NCBI GenBank assembly: GCA_964630925.1
Contig: CAZVZK010000019.1
Location: 1-64,000 of the forward strand
Length of the DNA: 64,000 nucleotides
Origin: RGDT01 sp964630925
GTDB lineage: Bacteria; Planctomycetota; Planctomycetia; Gemmatales; Gemmataceae
Direction of reading: 5' to 3'
Shown: positions 43,050 through 51,660 of the stretch, in pieces
Position numbering within the stretch: position 1 is the stretch's first letter
Layout of the letters: the number at the start of each line of letters is the position of its first letter
The notes under the pieces: generated by a model
Told to the model about the DNA's origin: nothing
Seen by the model: the letters and a program-made list of their open reading frames with translations, nothing else
The model's database searches: none
Position numbers and translations under genes: made by a program

Positions 43050-44057
43050 TTGAGCCGGCCTCCCCTGACCTCGGTCCGCGCGGCGTTCCTCGACGCCATC
43101 CGCGAGGCCCCCGACGACGACGCCCCGCGCCTCATCTATGCCGACTGGCTCGACGACCACGGCGGCCCGGCCGATGTCGCCCGCGCGGCGCTCATCCGCG
43201 TGCAGTGCCGGCTCGCCTCGTTGCCGCCAGACGACCCCGCGCGCGCCCCCCTCGTCGAGCAGGAGGGGGCTCTCATCAACACCCATCAGGCCGATTGGGT
43301 CGATCTGGCCTTCGCGGACTGGCTCGCCCACCCCAAACGACGCTGCCACAACCCTCTGGGGCACGAGTTCTGCAAGATCGTAGCACAGGGCATCCGCGCC
43401 CGCTGCGAGCGTGACCGCCTGCCCAAAAGTGACCCGCGCCGCCAGAAAATGGAAGCGAAACTGGAGCGCCTGGGCGAGCGGATGGAGGACGAGTTCGACT
43501 ACAGCGCCAGCACCTGCGACTCCCCGCCCTACGCCGACTGCGTCTTCGCCCGCGGATTCGTGGAGCGTGCCGACATCCCTGCATATGCGGCCTACCTCTT
43601 CACCGAGGCCCTCCCGGCGCTGGAGGTCCTGCGGGATGTCTCCATCGAAGACGAATCGGGCGTGGAGTTCGGTGATAAGGTCCTCAACCGGCTCGTCACC
43701 GTCACGGGCCGGATGCGCCTACGTGATCTCGACCTGGCCGAGGCGATCAACGAGCCGGACACGCCCGAGCGGTTCGCCTCGTCGCCAGGCGTCCGCAGCC
43801 TGGAGCGGCTGTCACTGTGGGTGGGGCATGGCGATACCGGCGACGCGGCGGTGCAGGCCTTCGCCGGCTCGCCGCACCTCGCCGGCCTGCGCGACATGGA
43901 GATCGAGCACACGCGCACCTTCACCGACGAGGCGTTCCTCGCCGTCCTCGATTCACCGCACCTCGCCGGGTTGGAGCGGTGCACGCTGACGCCAAACGAG
44001 GCGATGACGCTCAGCGAGCCCGTGCGGCGACGTTTCGAGGCGCGGTTCGGCAAGTGA
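43050..44057 (+). CDS. TIGR02996 domain-containing protein
   Basis: 335 residues from a TTG at 43050, preceded by CTGGAGGG. Residues about 8-60 match TIGR02996 (AFLDAIREAPDDDAPRLIYADWLDDHGGPADVARAALIRVQC). The C-terminal part has LRR-like segments (LERLSLWVGHGDTGDAAVQAFAGSPHLAGL). No catalytic motif. Its upstream region contains the decayed XRE copy. Confidence 0.8.
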   Translation: MSRPPLTSVRAAFLDAIREAPDDDAPRLIYADWLDDHGGPADVARAALIRVQCRLASLPPDDPARAPLVEQEGALINTHQADWVDLAFADWLAHPKRRCHNPLGHEFCKIVAQGIRARCERDRLPKSDPRRQKMEAKLERLGERMEDEFDYSASTCDSPPYADCVFARGFVERADIPAYAAYLFTEALPALEVLRDVSIEDESGVEFGDKVLNRLVTVTGRMRLRDLDLAEAINEPDTPERFASSPGVRSLERLSLWVGHGDTGDAAVQAFAGSPHLAGLRDMEIEHTRTFTDEAFLAVLDSPHLAGLERCTLTPNEAMTLSEPVRRRFEARFGK

Positions 44058-44071
44058 TGGGCGTCAACCCG

Positions 44072-44245
44072 CCCCCGAAGCGGAGAGGGGAGCCACAAGA
44101 GCATCGTTTGCGCGGTCGGGAAGCGTGACCCGTCCCCTGAATCGCTTCGCCCAACAAGAGACGCATACACCTCCCCGCCGGAGAGGCGATGCTCTGACGG
44201 CTCCCCCCTCTCCGCTTCGGAGAGGGGGGCTGGGGGGGTGAGGTA
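44072..44245. mobile_element. MITE-like palindromic element, second copy
   Basis: Inverted ends: GCCCCCGAAGCGGAGAGGGG at the left and CCCCCCTCTCCGCTTCGGAG at the right, with related interior (ACAAGAGCATCG ... GATGCTCTGACGGCTCC). Same family as 27988-28175. It separates the convergent TIGR02996 gene and HD-Pnk gene. No gene inside. Confidence 0.8.
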
Positions 44246-44252
44246 GAGGCAT

Positions 44253-45377
44253 TCATCCCGCCGCCCGCACGTGCACCTCCACCGCGTGCGCCTCGCGCGG
44301 CGTCGGCACCTCCCACTGCCCCAACATCCGCTCGATCACCGCCTGCGGCACGACCCGCTCCCGCCCCCGGTTCTGCGCGAATTGCACATCCGGCGGCACC
44401 TCCAGATACGCCACCCGCACCCGCGCCCCGTACCCCAGGAACAGCCCCAGCGGCTGGCCACGCATCTGCCGGCTCAGGTTCGTCGCGTTCCACACGAAGC
44501 CCCGCCCCGCACGCAGCATCCCCTTCGCCCGCTCGCGCGCCGCCACGATCACCTCCCCCTGCCCGTCCGCCGGATCGACCCCCATCTCGGCCCGGATGTC
44601 GTCCAGCCCGATCACCTCCCACCCGCCGAAGTGCGTGCGGATGTGGTGGTCCTTGCCCGACCCCGGCAGGCCCGACATCAGGACGACCTCGCACCGCGGC
44701 GCGAAGTGCGCCACCGCCTCCGGCGCACGCCGCTCGTCCGCGAAGAACATCACCCGGTCATGCTCCGACGCGAACGGGTACGGCCCATCCAGGCAGCCCA
44801 TCTCGCTCAACTGCTCGGCGAACAGCGCCACGTTGTCGAGCAGCCTCTGCTTGTCGGCGCAGACACGCCCGCGCACGTCGGCCTCGGCCAGGATCGCCAG
44901 ACGGTCCCCGCGCGTCGTCCAGCTCGCCTCGACGGCCTTGCGCCGCACGTCGGGCCGGTCGATCAGCCAGTACGGCACCTGATGCACCGCGATCAGCCCG
45001 CACACCTCCTCACGCTCGTCGAACGGCACCCCCTCGCGCCACAGGACGTTCCGCGCCTTCACGGCCCCGCGCCGCGAGTGCCCGCGCGACGTGATCCGCT
45101 CGTCCTCCTCCTTCGTGCATTCCGGCTTGGCCGAGTCATGCAGCACCGCCGCGCCGAAGAGGACGCGACGTCCCCTCGCATCGAGTGCCCGCCACGCCGG
45201 CAGGGCGATCAGCTCCTCGCACACCATGCGCGTGTGCGTGCCCACGTCGCCCTCGGCGTGATGGACGGGGTCCTGCGGGCAATCGTACAGCCCGCGCAGC
45301 CAGTCGTAGGCGTCGAGCATCGCCCCCCACGGCAGACGCCAATCCGGCGGCACGGGACAGTGGTCAAGGAGCGTCAT
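44253..45377 (-). CDS. HD-Pnk RNA repair enzyme: HD phosphohydrolase plus P-loop polynucleotide kinase
   Basis: 374 residues. The N-terminal half has HD-domain signatures: VHHAEGD...THTR, VLHDSAKPE (HD at 80-81) and ILAEADVRGR. The second half has a kinase Walker A GLPGSGKD (236-243) and NATNLSRQMR (lid). This matches HD-Pnk (Runella type), whose HD half removes 2',3'-cyclic/3'-phosphates and whose kinase half phosphorylates 5'-OH RNA ends. The adjacent RNA ligase would seal the ends. The stop is followed by the MITE element. Confidence 0.88.
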   Translation of the reverse strand: MTLLDHCPVPPDWRLPWGAMLDAYDWLRGLYDCPQDPVHHAEGDVGTHTRMVCEELIALPAWRALDARGRRVLFGAAVLHDSAKPECTKEEDERITSRGHSRRGAVKARNVLWREGVPFDEREEVCGLIAVHQVPYWLIDRPDVRRKAVEASWTTRGDRLAILAEADVRGRVCADKQRLLDNVALFAEQLSEMGCLDGPYPFASEHDRVMFFADERRAPEAVAHFAPRCEVVLMSGLPGSGKDHHIRTHFGGWEVIGLDDIRAEMGVDPADGQGEVIVAARERAKGMLRAGRGFVWNATNLSRQMRGQPLGLFLGYGARVRVAYLEVPPDVQFAQNRGRERVVPQAVIERMLGQWEVPTPREAHAVEVHVRAAG

Positions 45378-45447
45378 GGCATCTCCGAAAGGATGAGGGC
45401 TGAAGGAAGCAGAGGGGTCGGGTTGATGGGGATGCCCCTTTCATCCC

Positions 45448-46251
<804 letters not shown>

Positions 46252-46314
46252 GGGCGTGGGCCTCCGGGGGCGCATGGAGAGAGGAGACGCCGGGGGCGGC
46301 GGGGGTTCGGGGGG

Positions 46315-46611
46315 TCAGAACCCGATGCCGCGCAGATAGGCGGCGTTGACCACGAAAAGGGTCTCCTCGTCCATGCCGAACAGGACCTGGAACGTGAACT
46401 GGTGCTGCATCATCCGGTTCTGTGGGTCGATGAGGTAGAACCGGCAGCACATGCCGTCGAACGGGTCGGTGAGGCGGACGAGGTTGCCCGGCGCCAGGCG
46501 GGGCAGGTCCTGGTGGAGGAACATGTAGACGGCCCCCTCGACGGCGTCACTGACCCCGAGGCGGGGGATGGTGCGCGTGAGGCGAGGCTCGACGCGGACG
46601 CGGTAGGGCAT
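46315..46611 (-). CDS. Hypothetical protein in RNA repair operon
   Basis: 98 residues from the ATG at 46611 (MPYRVRVEPRLTRTIPRLGVSDAVEGAVYMFLHQDLPRLAPGNLVRLTD). No signal peptide or TM. It ends with FVVNAAYLRGIGF. It lies 4 bp after the upstream 183-residue gene and 63 bp before the RNA ligase, so all four are likely one transcript. No family recognised; an accessory to RNA repair is possible by context. Confidence 0.6.
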   Translation of the reverse strand: MPYRVRVEPRLTRTIPRLGVSDAVEGAVYMFLHQDLPRLAPGNLVRLTDPFDGMCCRFYLIDPQNRMMQHQFTFQVLFGMDEETLFVVNAAYLRGIGF

Positions 46612-46615
46612 GGCG

Positions 46616-47167
46616 TCACTCCAAGGGGGGGCGTTCGGGGTAGAACTCCTTGCGGATCGCCTCCAGCCGCGCGAGCGCCTCATCACGGCCGATGCCCTTC
46701 GCGTTCCCGTAGGCCGTCACCGGGTCGGCCGCCCCCGCGATGTCCTCGGGCGAGAGCTGCTCGTCGGACTTCTTGAACTCCGTCCACCCGCGCAGCACCT
46801 CCGCGCGCGTCGCCTCCAGCGTCGCCGCCGCCTCGCGCAGCCTCGGCCGGCTGGCGACGGCCGCCCCGGCGGCCTCGGACTCGGCGCACGCCAGCTCCAC
46901 GTCGCGCAGGGTGTCGAGGAGGCCGCCCAGCTCGCCGTCCATGATGCGGCGCAGGGGCATGGTCGCGTCGTGCCCGATCTCCCAGCGCACCTTGAACGAG
47001 TCGTACCACGAGCGGATGATGACCGGCACCATCTCCGCCAGCGCGCCCGCCAGCTCGTCCAGCCGGCCCGCGCGCGTCGCCGGCGCCTCCTGGCGGCAGG
47101 CGGCCGCGCCCAGCGCCGCCAGTGAGGCCTGGGCGTGGAAGAACGAGAGGGGTGGCGTCGCGAGCAT
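46616..47167 (-). CDS. Hypothetical helical protein, first gene of RNA repair operon
   Basis: 183 residues from the ATG at 47167, preceded by AGGAGG. Mostly helical (RLDELAGALAEMVPVIIRSWYDSFKVRWEIGHDATMPLRRIMDGELGGLLDTLRDVELACAESEAA), with no signal peptide or enzyme motif. It heads the co-directional set that includes the HD-Pnk/ligase pair. The gap upstream to pgk (47168-47348) holds nothing else. Confidence 0.6.
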   Translation of the reverse strand: MLATPPLSFFHAQASLAALGAAACRQEAPATRAGRLDELAGALAEMVPVIIRSWYDSFKVRWEIGHDATMPLRRIMDGELGGLLDTLRDVELACAESEAAGAAVASRPRLREAAATLEATRAEVLRGWTEFKKSDEQLSPEDIAGAADPVTAYGNAKGIGRDEALARLEAIRKEFYPERPPLE

Positions 47168-47348
47168 GGCAGGCCTCCTGGGGAGTAGCTTGATTCTACC
47201 CCCGCACGCGGCCCGCCTCAATCCCCGCCCCTGCGTCCCGCGCCCCGGCGTGAGACGCCGCGGGCGGCCCGTGGGCCGGCAGGGGCGACGGGTGCTCTTC
47301 TCCTCCCACCGCCAGCGGAACGTCCGCCGCCACGCCCCGGCCTGGGCT

Positions 47349-48575
47349 TCACCTCTCGTCGATCTCGGCGAGGGCCTTGAACGGCGTGCCCTCGACGTAC
47401 TCGAGGAACGCCCCGCCCCCGGTCGAGACGTGCGACATCTTCTCCGCCAGGCCGAACTCCTCGACGGCCTCCGCCGTCTCGCCCCCGCCGACGACCGTCG
47501 TCGCCTTCGACTCGGCCAGGGCGGCGGCGATGGCCCGGGTGCCCTTGCTGTACGGCTCGTCCTCGAACTTGCCCATCGGGCCGTTCCAGATGACGGTCGC
47601 CGCCTGGGCGATCTCCTGCCGATACAGGGCGATCGTCTTGGGGCCGATGTCCACCCCGGCCAGGCCGGCGGGGATCTCGCCGTCCACCACGACGGCGGTG
47701 TCCGGCGCCTTCAGGTCCGACACGGCGAGGTGGTCCAGGGGCAGGACGATCTTGTCCTTGCCGAGGTCGAGGATCTCCTGCGCCATCTGCAGCGGCGTCT
47801 TCTGCCCCTCCTTGGCCTTGGTCTCACAGAAACTGTTCCCGATGCCCTTGCCCTGCGCCTTGAGGAACAGGTACGTCATCGCCCCGCCGATCAGGACCTT
47901 GTCCACCCGCCCCAGCAGCGCCTTGATGAAGCCCACCTTGTCCGACACCTTGGCCCCGCCGAGCAGGCCGATCATCGGGCGGCCCGGCGCCGACAGCAGG
48001 CCGTTGAGGACATCCAGCTCCTTGGCCACGAGCTTGCCGACGACGCGCGGCTTGCCGGCCATCGCCGCGGGGACCGCCACCATGGAGGCGTCGGAGCGGT
48101 GGCAGGTGCCGAAGGCGTCGTTGACGTACACGTCGGCGAGGGACGCCAGCTCGGCGGCGAACTCCTTGTCCTTGGCCTTCTCGCCGGGGTGGAAGCGGAG
48201 GTTCTCCAGCAGCAGCACCTCACCGGGCTTGAGCGCCTCGGCGGCCGCCTTGACGGCGGGGCCCGCGACCTCGTCCAGCTTGGTGACGGGGCTGGGGAGG
48301 CGGGCGCGGAGGCGCTCGGCCACGCGGTCCATCTTCAGACGCGCGTTCTTCGTGCGGAAGTCGGCCGCCCTGGCGTCACCGTCGGGCTGGCCCAGGTGGC
48401 TCATGACGATGAGGGCCGCACCCTTGGCGAGCAACGCCTCCAGGGTGGGCAGGGCGCCGGCGATGCGGCGCTCGTTGGTGACGGCGCCGGACTCGTCGAG
48501 CGGGACGTTGAAGTCCACGCGCACCAGGACACGCTTGCCGTGGAGGTCGCCCAGGTCGGCGATCGTTCGTTTCAT
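47349..48575 (-). CDS. pgk: Phosphoglycerate kinase
   Basis: 408 residues. Hallmarks: GKRVLVRVDFNVPLDESGAVTNERRI, VIMSHLGQPDGD, LENLRFHPGEKA, LLGGAKVSDKVGFI, WNGPMGKFEDEPYSKGT and VVGGGETAEAVEEFGL with VSTGGGAFLEYVEG. It makes ATP from 1,3-bisphosphoglycerate in glycolysis. gap lies 108 bp upstream in the same direction. Start at the ATG at 48575. Confidence 0.97.
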   Translation of the reverse strand: MKRTIADLGDLHGKRVLVRVDFNVPLDESGAVTNERRIAGALPTLEALLAKGAALIVMSHLGQPDGDARAADFRTKNARLKMDRVAERLRARLPSPVTKLDEVAGPAVKAAAEALKPGEVLLLENLRFHPGEKAKDKEFAAELASLADVYVNDAFGTCHRSDASMVAVPAAMAGKPRVVGKLVAKELDVLNGLLSAPGRPMIGLLGGAKVSDKVGFIKALLGRVDKVLIGGAMTYLFLKAQGKGIGNSFCETKAKEGQKTPLQMAQEILDLGKDKIVLPLDHLAVSDLKAPDTAVVVDGEIPAGLAGVDIGPKTIALYRQEIAQAATVIWNGPMGKFEDEPYSKGTRAIAAALAESKATTVVGGGETAEAVEEFGLAEKMSHVSTGGGAFLEYVEGTPFKALAEIDER

Positions 48576-48597
48576 GGTAGGTGGCCGGGAGGGTGTT

Positions 48598-48646
48598 GGG
48601 ACGGATGAGACGGATGGGACGGATGAGACGGACGGGGCGGACGGGG
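48598..48646. repeat. Short tandem repeat between gap and pgk
   Basis: Imperfect tandem of GGGACGGATGAGACGGAT, ending in GACGGGGCGGACGGGG. About 18 bp period, 2.5 units. It fills most of the gap between gap stop and pgk start. Confidence 0.6.
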
Positions 48647-48683
48647 CACAGGCGCCCCATCGGCCCCCCCCGCCCCGTCCGGC

Positions 48684-49730
48684 TCAGGTCTTGGAAATCA
48701 TGTGCTTCAGGAGGTCCACGCACCGGTTGCTGTAACCCCACTCGTTGTCGTACCAGCTCACCAGCTTGAAGAACCGCGAGTTCAGCTCGATCCCGCTGCC
48801 GGCGTCGAAGATGCTGGAGTGCGAGTCGTGGATGAAATCCGTGCTGACGACCTCGTCCTCCGTCCAGGCCAGGATGCCCTTGAGGTACGTCTCGCTCGCC
48901 TTCTTCATGGCCGCGCTGATGTCCTTGTAGCTCGTCTCCTTCGTCGTCTTCACCGTCAGGTCCACCACGGAGACGGTCGGCGTCGGCACGCGGAACGACA
49001 TGCCCGTCAGCTTGCCCTTCACCTCGGGGCACACCAGCCCGACGGCCTTCGCGGCGCCGGTGGTGGACGGGATGATGTTGATGGCGGCGGAGCGTCCGCC
49101 CTTCCAGTCCTTCTTCGACGGGCCGTCCACCGTCTTCTGCGTCGCCGTGTAGGAGTGGACGGTGGTCATCAGGCCCTCGTCGATGCCGAAGCCCTCCTTC
49201 AGCAGGACGTGGACCACCGGGGCCAGGCAGTTCGTCGTGCAGGAGGCGTTGCTGACGATGTGGTGCTTGCCGGCGTCGTACTTCTCGTGGTTCACGCCCA
49301 TGACGACGGTGATGTCCTCGCCCTTGCCGGGCGCCGAGATGATCACCTTCTTCGCCCCGGCGCTGATGTGGCCCTTCGCCTTCTCGGCCTCGGTGAACAG
49401 GCCGGTGCATTCCAGGACGTACTCGACGCCCAGCTGCTTCCACGGCAGGGCGGCGGGGCCCTCCTTGACCGCGAGGCACTTGATCCTGTGGCCGTCCACG
49501 ATGAGGACGTCGTCCTCGGCGGCGCCGGGGGACTTCTCCGTGGAGACGGCCTCCTTGCTGCGTCCCTGGACGGAGTCGTACTTGACGAGGTAGGCGAGGT
49601 TGTCGGCGGGGACGAGGTCGTTGACGGCGACCACGTCGATCTGCTTCCCGAGGAGGCCCTGCTCCGCGATGGCGCGGAACACCAGCCGCCCGATGCGGCC
49701 GAAGCCGTTGATTCCCACCTTCACAGCCAT
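48684..49730 (-). CDS. gap: Type I glyceraldehyde-3-phosphate dehydrogenase
   Basis: 348 residues. NAD-binding VKVGINGFGRIGRLVFR; active site ASCTTNCLAPVVHVLL (catalytic Cys) with HSYTATQKTVDGPSKKDWKGGRSAAINIIPSTTGAAKAVG; VSWYDNEWGYSNR near the end. Converts glyceraldehyde-3-phosphate to 1,3-bisphosphoglycerate. Followed downstream by pgk, a normal glycolytic pair. Confidence 0.97.
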   Translation of the reverse strand: MAVKVGINGFGRIGRLVFRAIAEQGLLGKQIDVVAVNDLVPADNLAYLVKYDSVQGRSKEAVSTEKSPGAAEDDVLIVDGHRIKCLAVKEGPAALPWKQLGVEYVLECTGLFTEAEKAKGHISAGAKKVIISAPGKGEDITVVMGVNHEKYDAGKHHIVSNASCTTNCLAPVVHVLLKEGFGIDEGLMTTVHSYTATQKTVDGPSKKDWKGGRSAAINIIPSTTGAAKAVGLVCPEVKGKLTGMSFRVPTPTVSVVDLTVKTTKETSYKDISAAMKKASETYLKGILAWTEDEVVSTDFIHDSHSSIFDAGSGIELNSRFFKLVSWYDNEWGYSNRCVDLLKHMISKT

Positions 49731-49846
49731 CGCACTTCACTCCCTGGGCTGGTCGGAATTGGCCGCCGGGCGTCGGGGCCGCTACGCTCTACCTTATGCT
49801 CGGGCCGGCGGACGGCGAGAGTGGGTGCGAGACGGAGGGCGGCGTG

Positions 49847-50836
49847 ATGGCTGGCACGGTGCGCGTGGCGGTGACGGGGGCGGCGGGCCGCGTGTCCAGC
49901 AGCCTCATCGTCCGGTTGGCCTCCGGCGAGGTGTTCGGCCCCGACACCAGGGTCATCCTCCAGCTCCTCGAATTGCCCGTCGCACTCAAGAACCTCGAAG
50001 GCGCCATGTACGAGCTGCAGGACTGCGGCTTCCCCACCCTCGAAGACGTCATCATCACCGACGACGCCAACGCCGCCTTCAAGGGCGTCAACTGGGCACT
50101 CCTGGTCGGCGCCGCCCCCCGCGGCCCCGGCGAGCAGCGCGGCGACCTCATCAAGAAGAACGGCCCCATCTTCGTCGGCCAGGGCCAGGCCCTCGCGAAG
50201 AACGCGGCGAGCGACGTGCGCATCCTCGTCGTCGGCAACCCGTGCAACACCAACTGCCTGATCGCCCAGCGCAACGGCCGCGACATCCCCGCCGAGCGCT
50301 GGCACGCCATGACGCGCCTCGACCACAACCGCGCCGTCTCCGCCCTGGCCCGCAAGGCCGGCGTGGCCAACGCCGCCGTCACGAACATGACCATCTGGGG
50401 CAACCACTCGAACACGCAGTACCCCGACTTCACCAACGCCAAGATCGACGGCAAGCCGGCGACGGAGGTCGTCACCGACCGCGCCTGGCTGGAGGGCACG
50501 TTCGTCCCGTCGTGCCAGGACCGCGGCAAGTTCATCATCGACACGACGAAGGTCTCGTCCTCCTTCTCCGCCGCCAACGGCGCCATCGACCACGTCAAGG
50601 CGCTGGTGCGGGGCACGGCCAAGGGCGACTGGACGAGCGCCGCCATCGTGTCGAAGGGCGAGTACGGCGTGCCGGCGGGGCTGGTCTTCGGCTACCCCTG
50701 CACGACGGACGGCAAGGGCAATCACGCCGTCGTCGAGGGGCTGAAGCTGGACGCCTTCGGGCAGGCCAAATTCGCCGCGACACTCAAGGAGCTGGAGTCA
50801 GAGAAGGAAGTGGTGAGGGATCTGCTCGGTTCGTAG
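49847..50836 (+). CDS. mdh: Malate dehydrogenase
   Basis: 329 residues from the ATG at 49847. VTGAAGRVSSSLIVRLASGEVFGPD is the NAD-binding start (the second Gly of the usual GAAGQIG differs). VVGNPCNTNCLIAQ, TRLDHNRAVSALARKAGV and IWGNHSNTQYPD (catalytic His) fit cytosolic-type MDH. Interconverts malate and oxaloacetate. The TAG stop lies in the palindromic repeat at 50833-50902. Confidence 0.95.
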   Translation: MAGTVRVAVTGAAGRVSSSLIVRLASGEVFGPDTRVILQLLELPVALKNLEGAMYELQDCGFPTLEDVIITDDANAAFKGVNWALLVGAAPRGPGEQRGDLIKKNGPIFVGQGQALAKNAASDVRILVVGNPCNTNCLIAQRNGRDIPAERWHAMTRLDHNRAVSALARKAGVANAAVTNMTIWGNHSNTQYPDFTNAKIDGKPATEVVTDRAWLEGTFVPSCQDRGKFIIDTTKVSSSFSAANGAIDHVKALVRGTAKGDWTSAAIVSKGEYGVPAGLVFGYPCTTDGKGNHAVVEGLKLDAFGQAKFAATLKELESEKEVVRDLLGS

Positions 50837-50902
50837 AGCACGCATCCAGCGTGCTCGGTTCGGGAGCGTGGACAGGAGAGCACGCTGGATGCGTGCTCGA
50901 CG
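50833..50902. repeat. Palindromic repeat supplying mdh stop
   Basis: Third copy of the GTAGAGCACGC palindrome, here with GCATCC/GGATGC arms: CGTAGAGCACGCATCCAGCGTGCT and AGCACGCTGGATGCGTGCTC. The mdh TAG (50834-50836) is within it. The creatininase-family gene begins 12 bp after it. Confidence 0.9.
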
Positions 50903-50913
50903 GGAGCAGCCCC

Positions 50914-51660
50914 ATGAAATTCGCCGAGATGACCGCCCCCGAGCTGGGCAAGGTGCCGCGTGACCGCTGCGTCGTCGTCCTGCCCGTCGCCGCCGTCGAG
51001 CAACACAGCAAGCACCTCGCCGTCTTGACCGACACCGTCCTCGTCACCGGCGTCGCCGACGGCGTCGAGGCCAAACTGCCCGCCGTCATGCTGCAGCTCC
51101 CGACGATGTGGCTCGGAGCCAGCCACCACCACCTCCGTTTCGGCGGCACGCTGTCGGTCGGCGTCGATACGCACGTCGACCTCCTCGCCGGCCTGATCGA
51201 GCCCCTCCTCGCCGACGGGTACCTCCGCGTCCTCATCCTCAACGGCCACGGCGGCAACATCGACACCATGCAGATGGCGCTACGCCGCCTCCAGCCGCGC
51301 TGGGCCCAGCGCATCCTGTCGGCGGCGTCGTACTGGGACCTGGCCGCCAGGGAGCTGGCGGCCCTCGCCGAGGGCGCCCGCAAGGGCATGGGCCACGCCT
51401 GCGAATTCGAGACGGCCATGATGATGCACCTCCGCCCCGACCTCGTGCGCGGGCAGGAGATCCTCGACGACCCGTTGAGCGAGGACCCGGCGCTCCGCGG
51501 CCTGTTCCTGGCGGACGACATGAAGCAGAAGACCGGCCACGGCGCGGTGGGATACCCGTCGCTGGCTACGCCGGCGAAGGGCCGACGCTTCCTCGAGGCG
51601 GCGGTGGCGCGGACGGCGGAGACGGTGGAGGGCCTGCTGCGCCGGCCGGTGCCGGCGTGA
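50914..51660 (+). CDS. Creatininase family protein
   Basis: 248 residues from the ATG at 50914. Family motifs: VVLPVAAVEQHSKHLAVLTDT (Glu/His metal ligands), VGVDTHVDLLAGL, VLILNGHGGNIDTMQMALR and KGMGHACEFETAMMM (Glu). Creatininase-like hydrolases act on creatinine, N-formamides or related amides, substrate not readable. The 3' end overlaps the convergent HEAT gene by 95 bp. Confidence 0.88.
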   Translation: MKFAEMTAPELGKVPRDRCVVVLPVAAVEQHSKHLAVLTDTVLVTGVADGVEAKLPAVMLQLPTMWLGASHHHLRFGGTLSVGVDTHVDLLAGLIEPLLADGYLRVLILNGHGGNIDTMQMALRRLQPRWAQRILSAASYWDLAARELAALAEGARKGMGHACEFETAMMMHLRPDLVRGQEILDDPLSEDPALRGLFLADDMKQKTGHGAVGYPSLATPAKGRRFLEAAVARTAETVEGLLRRPVPA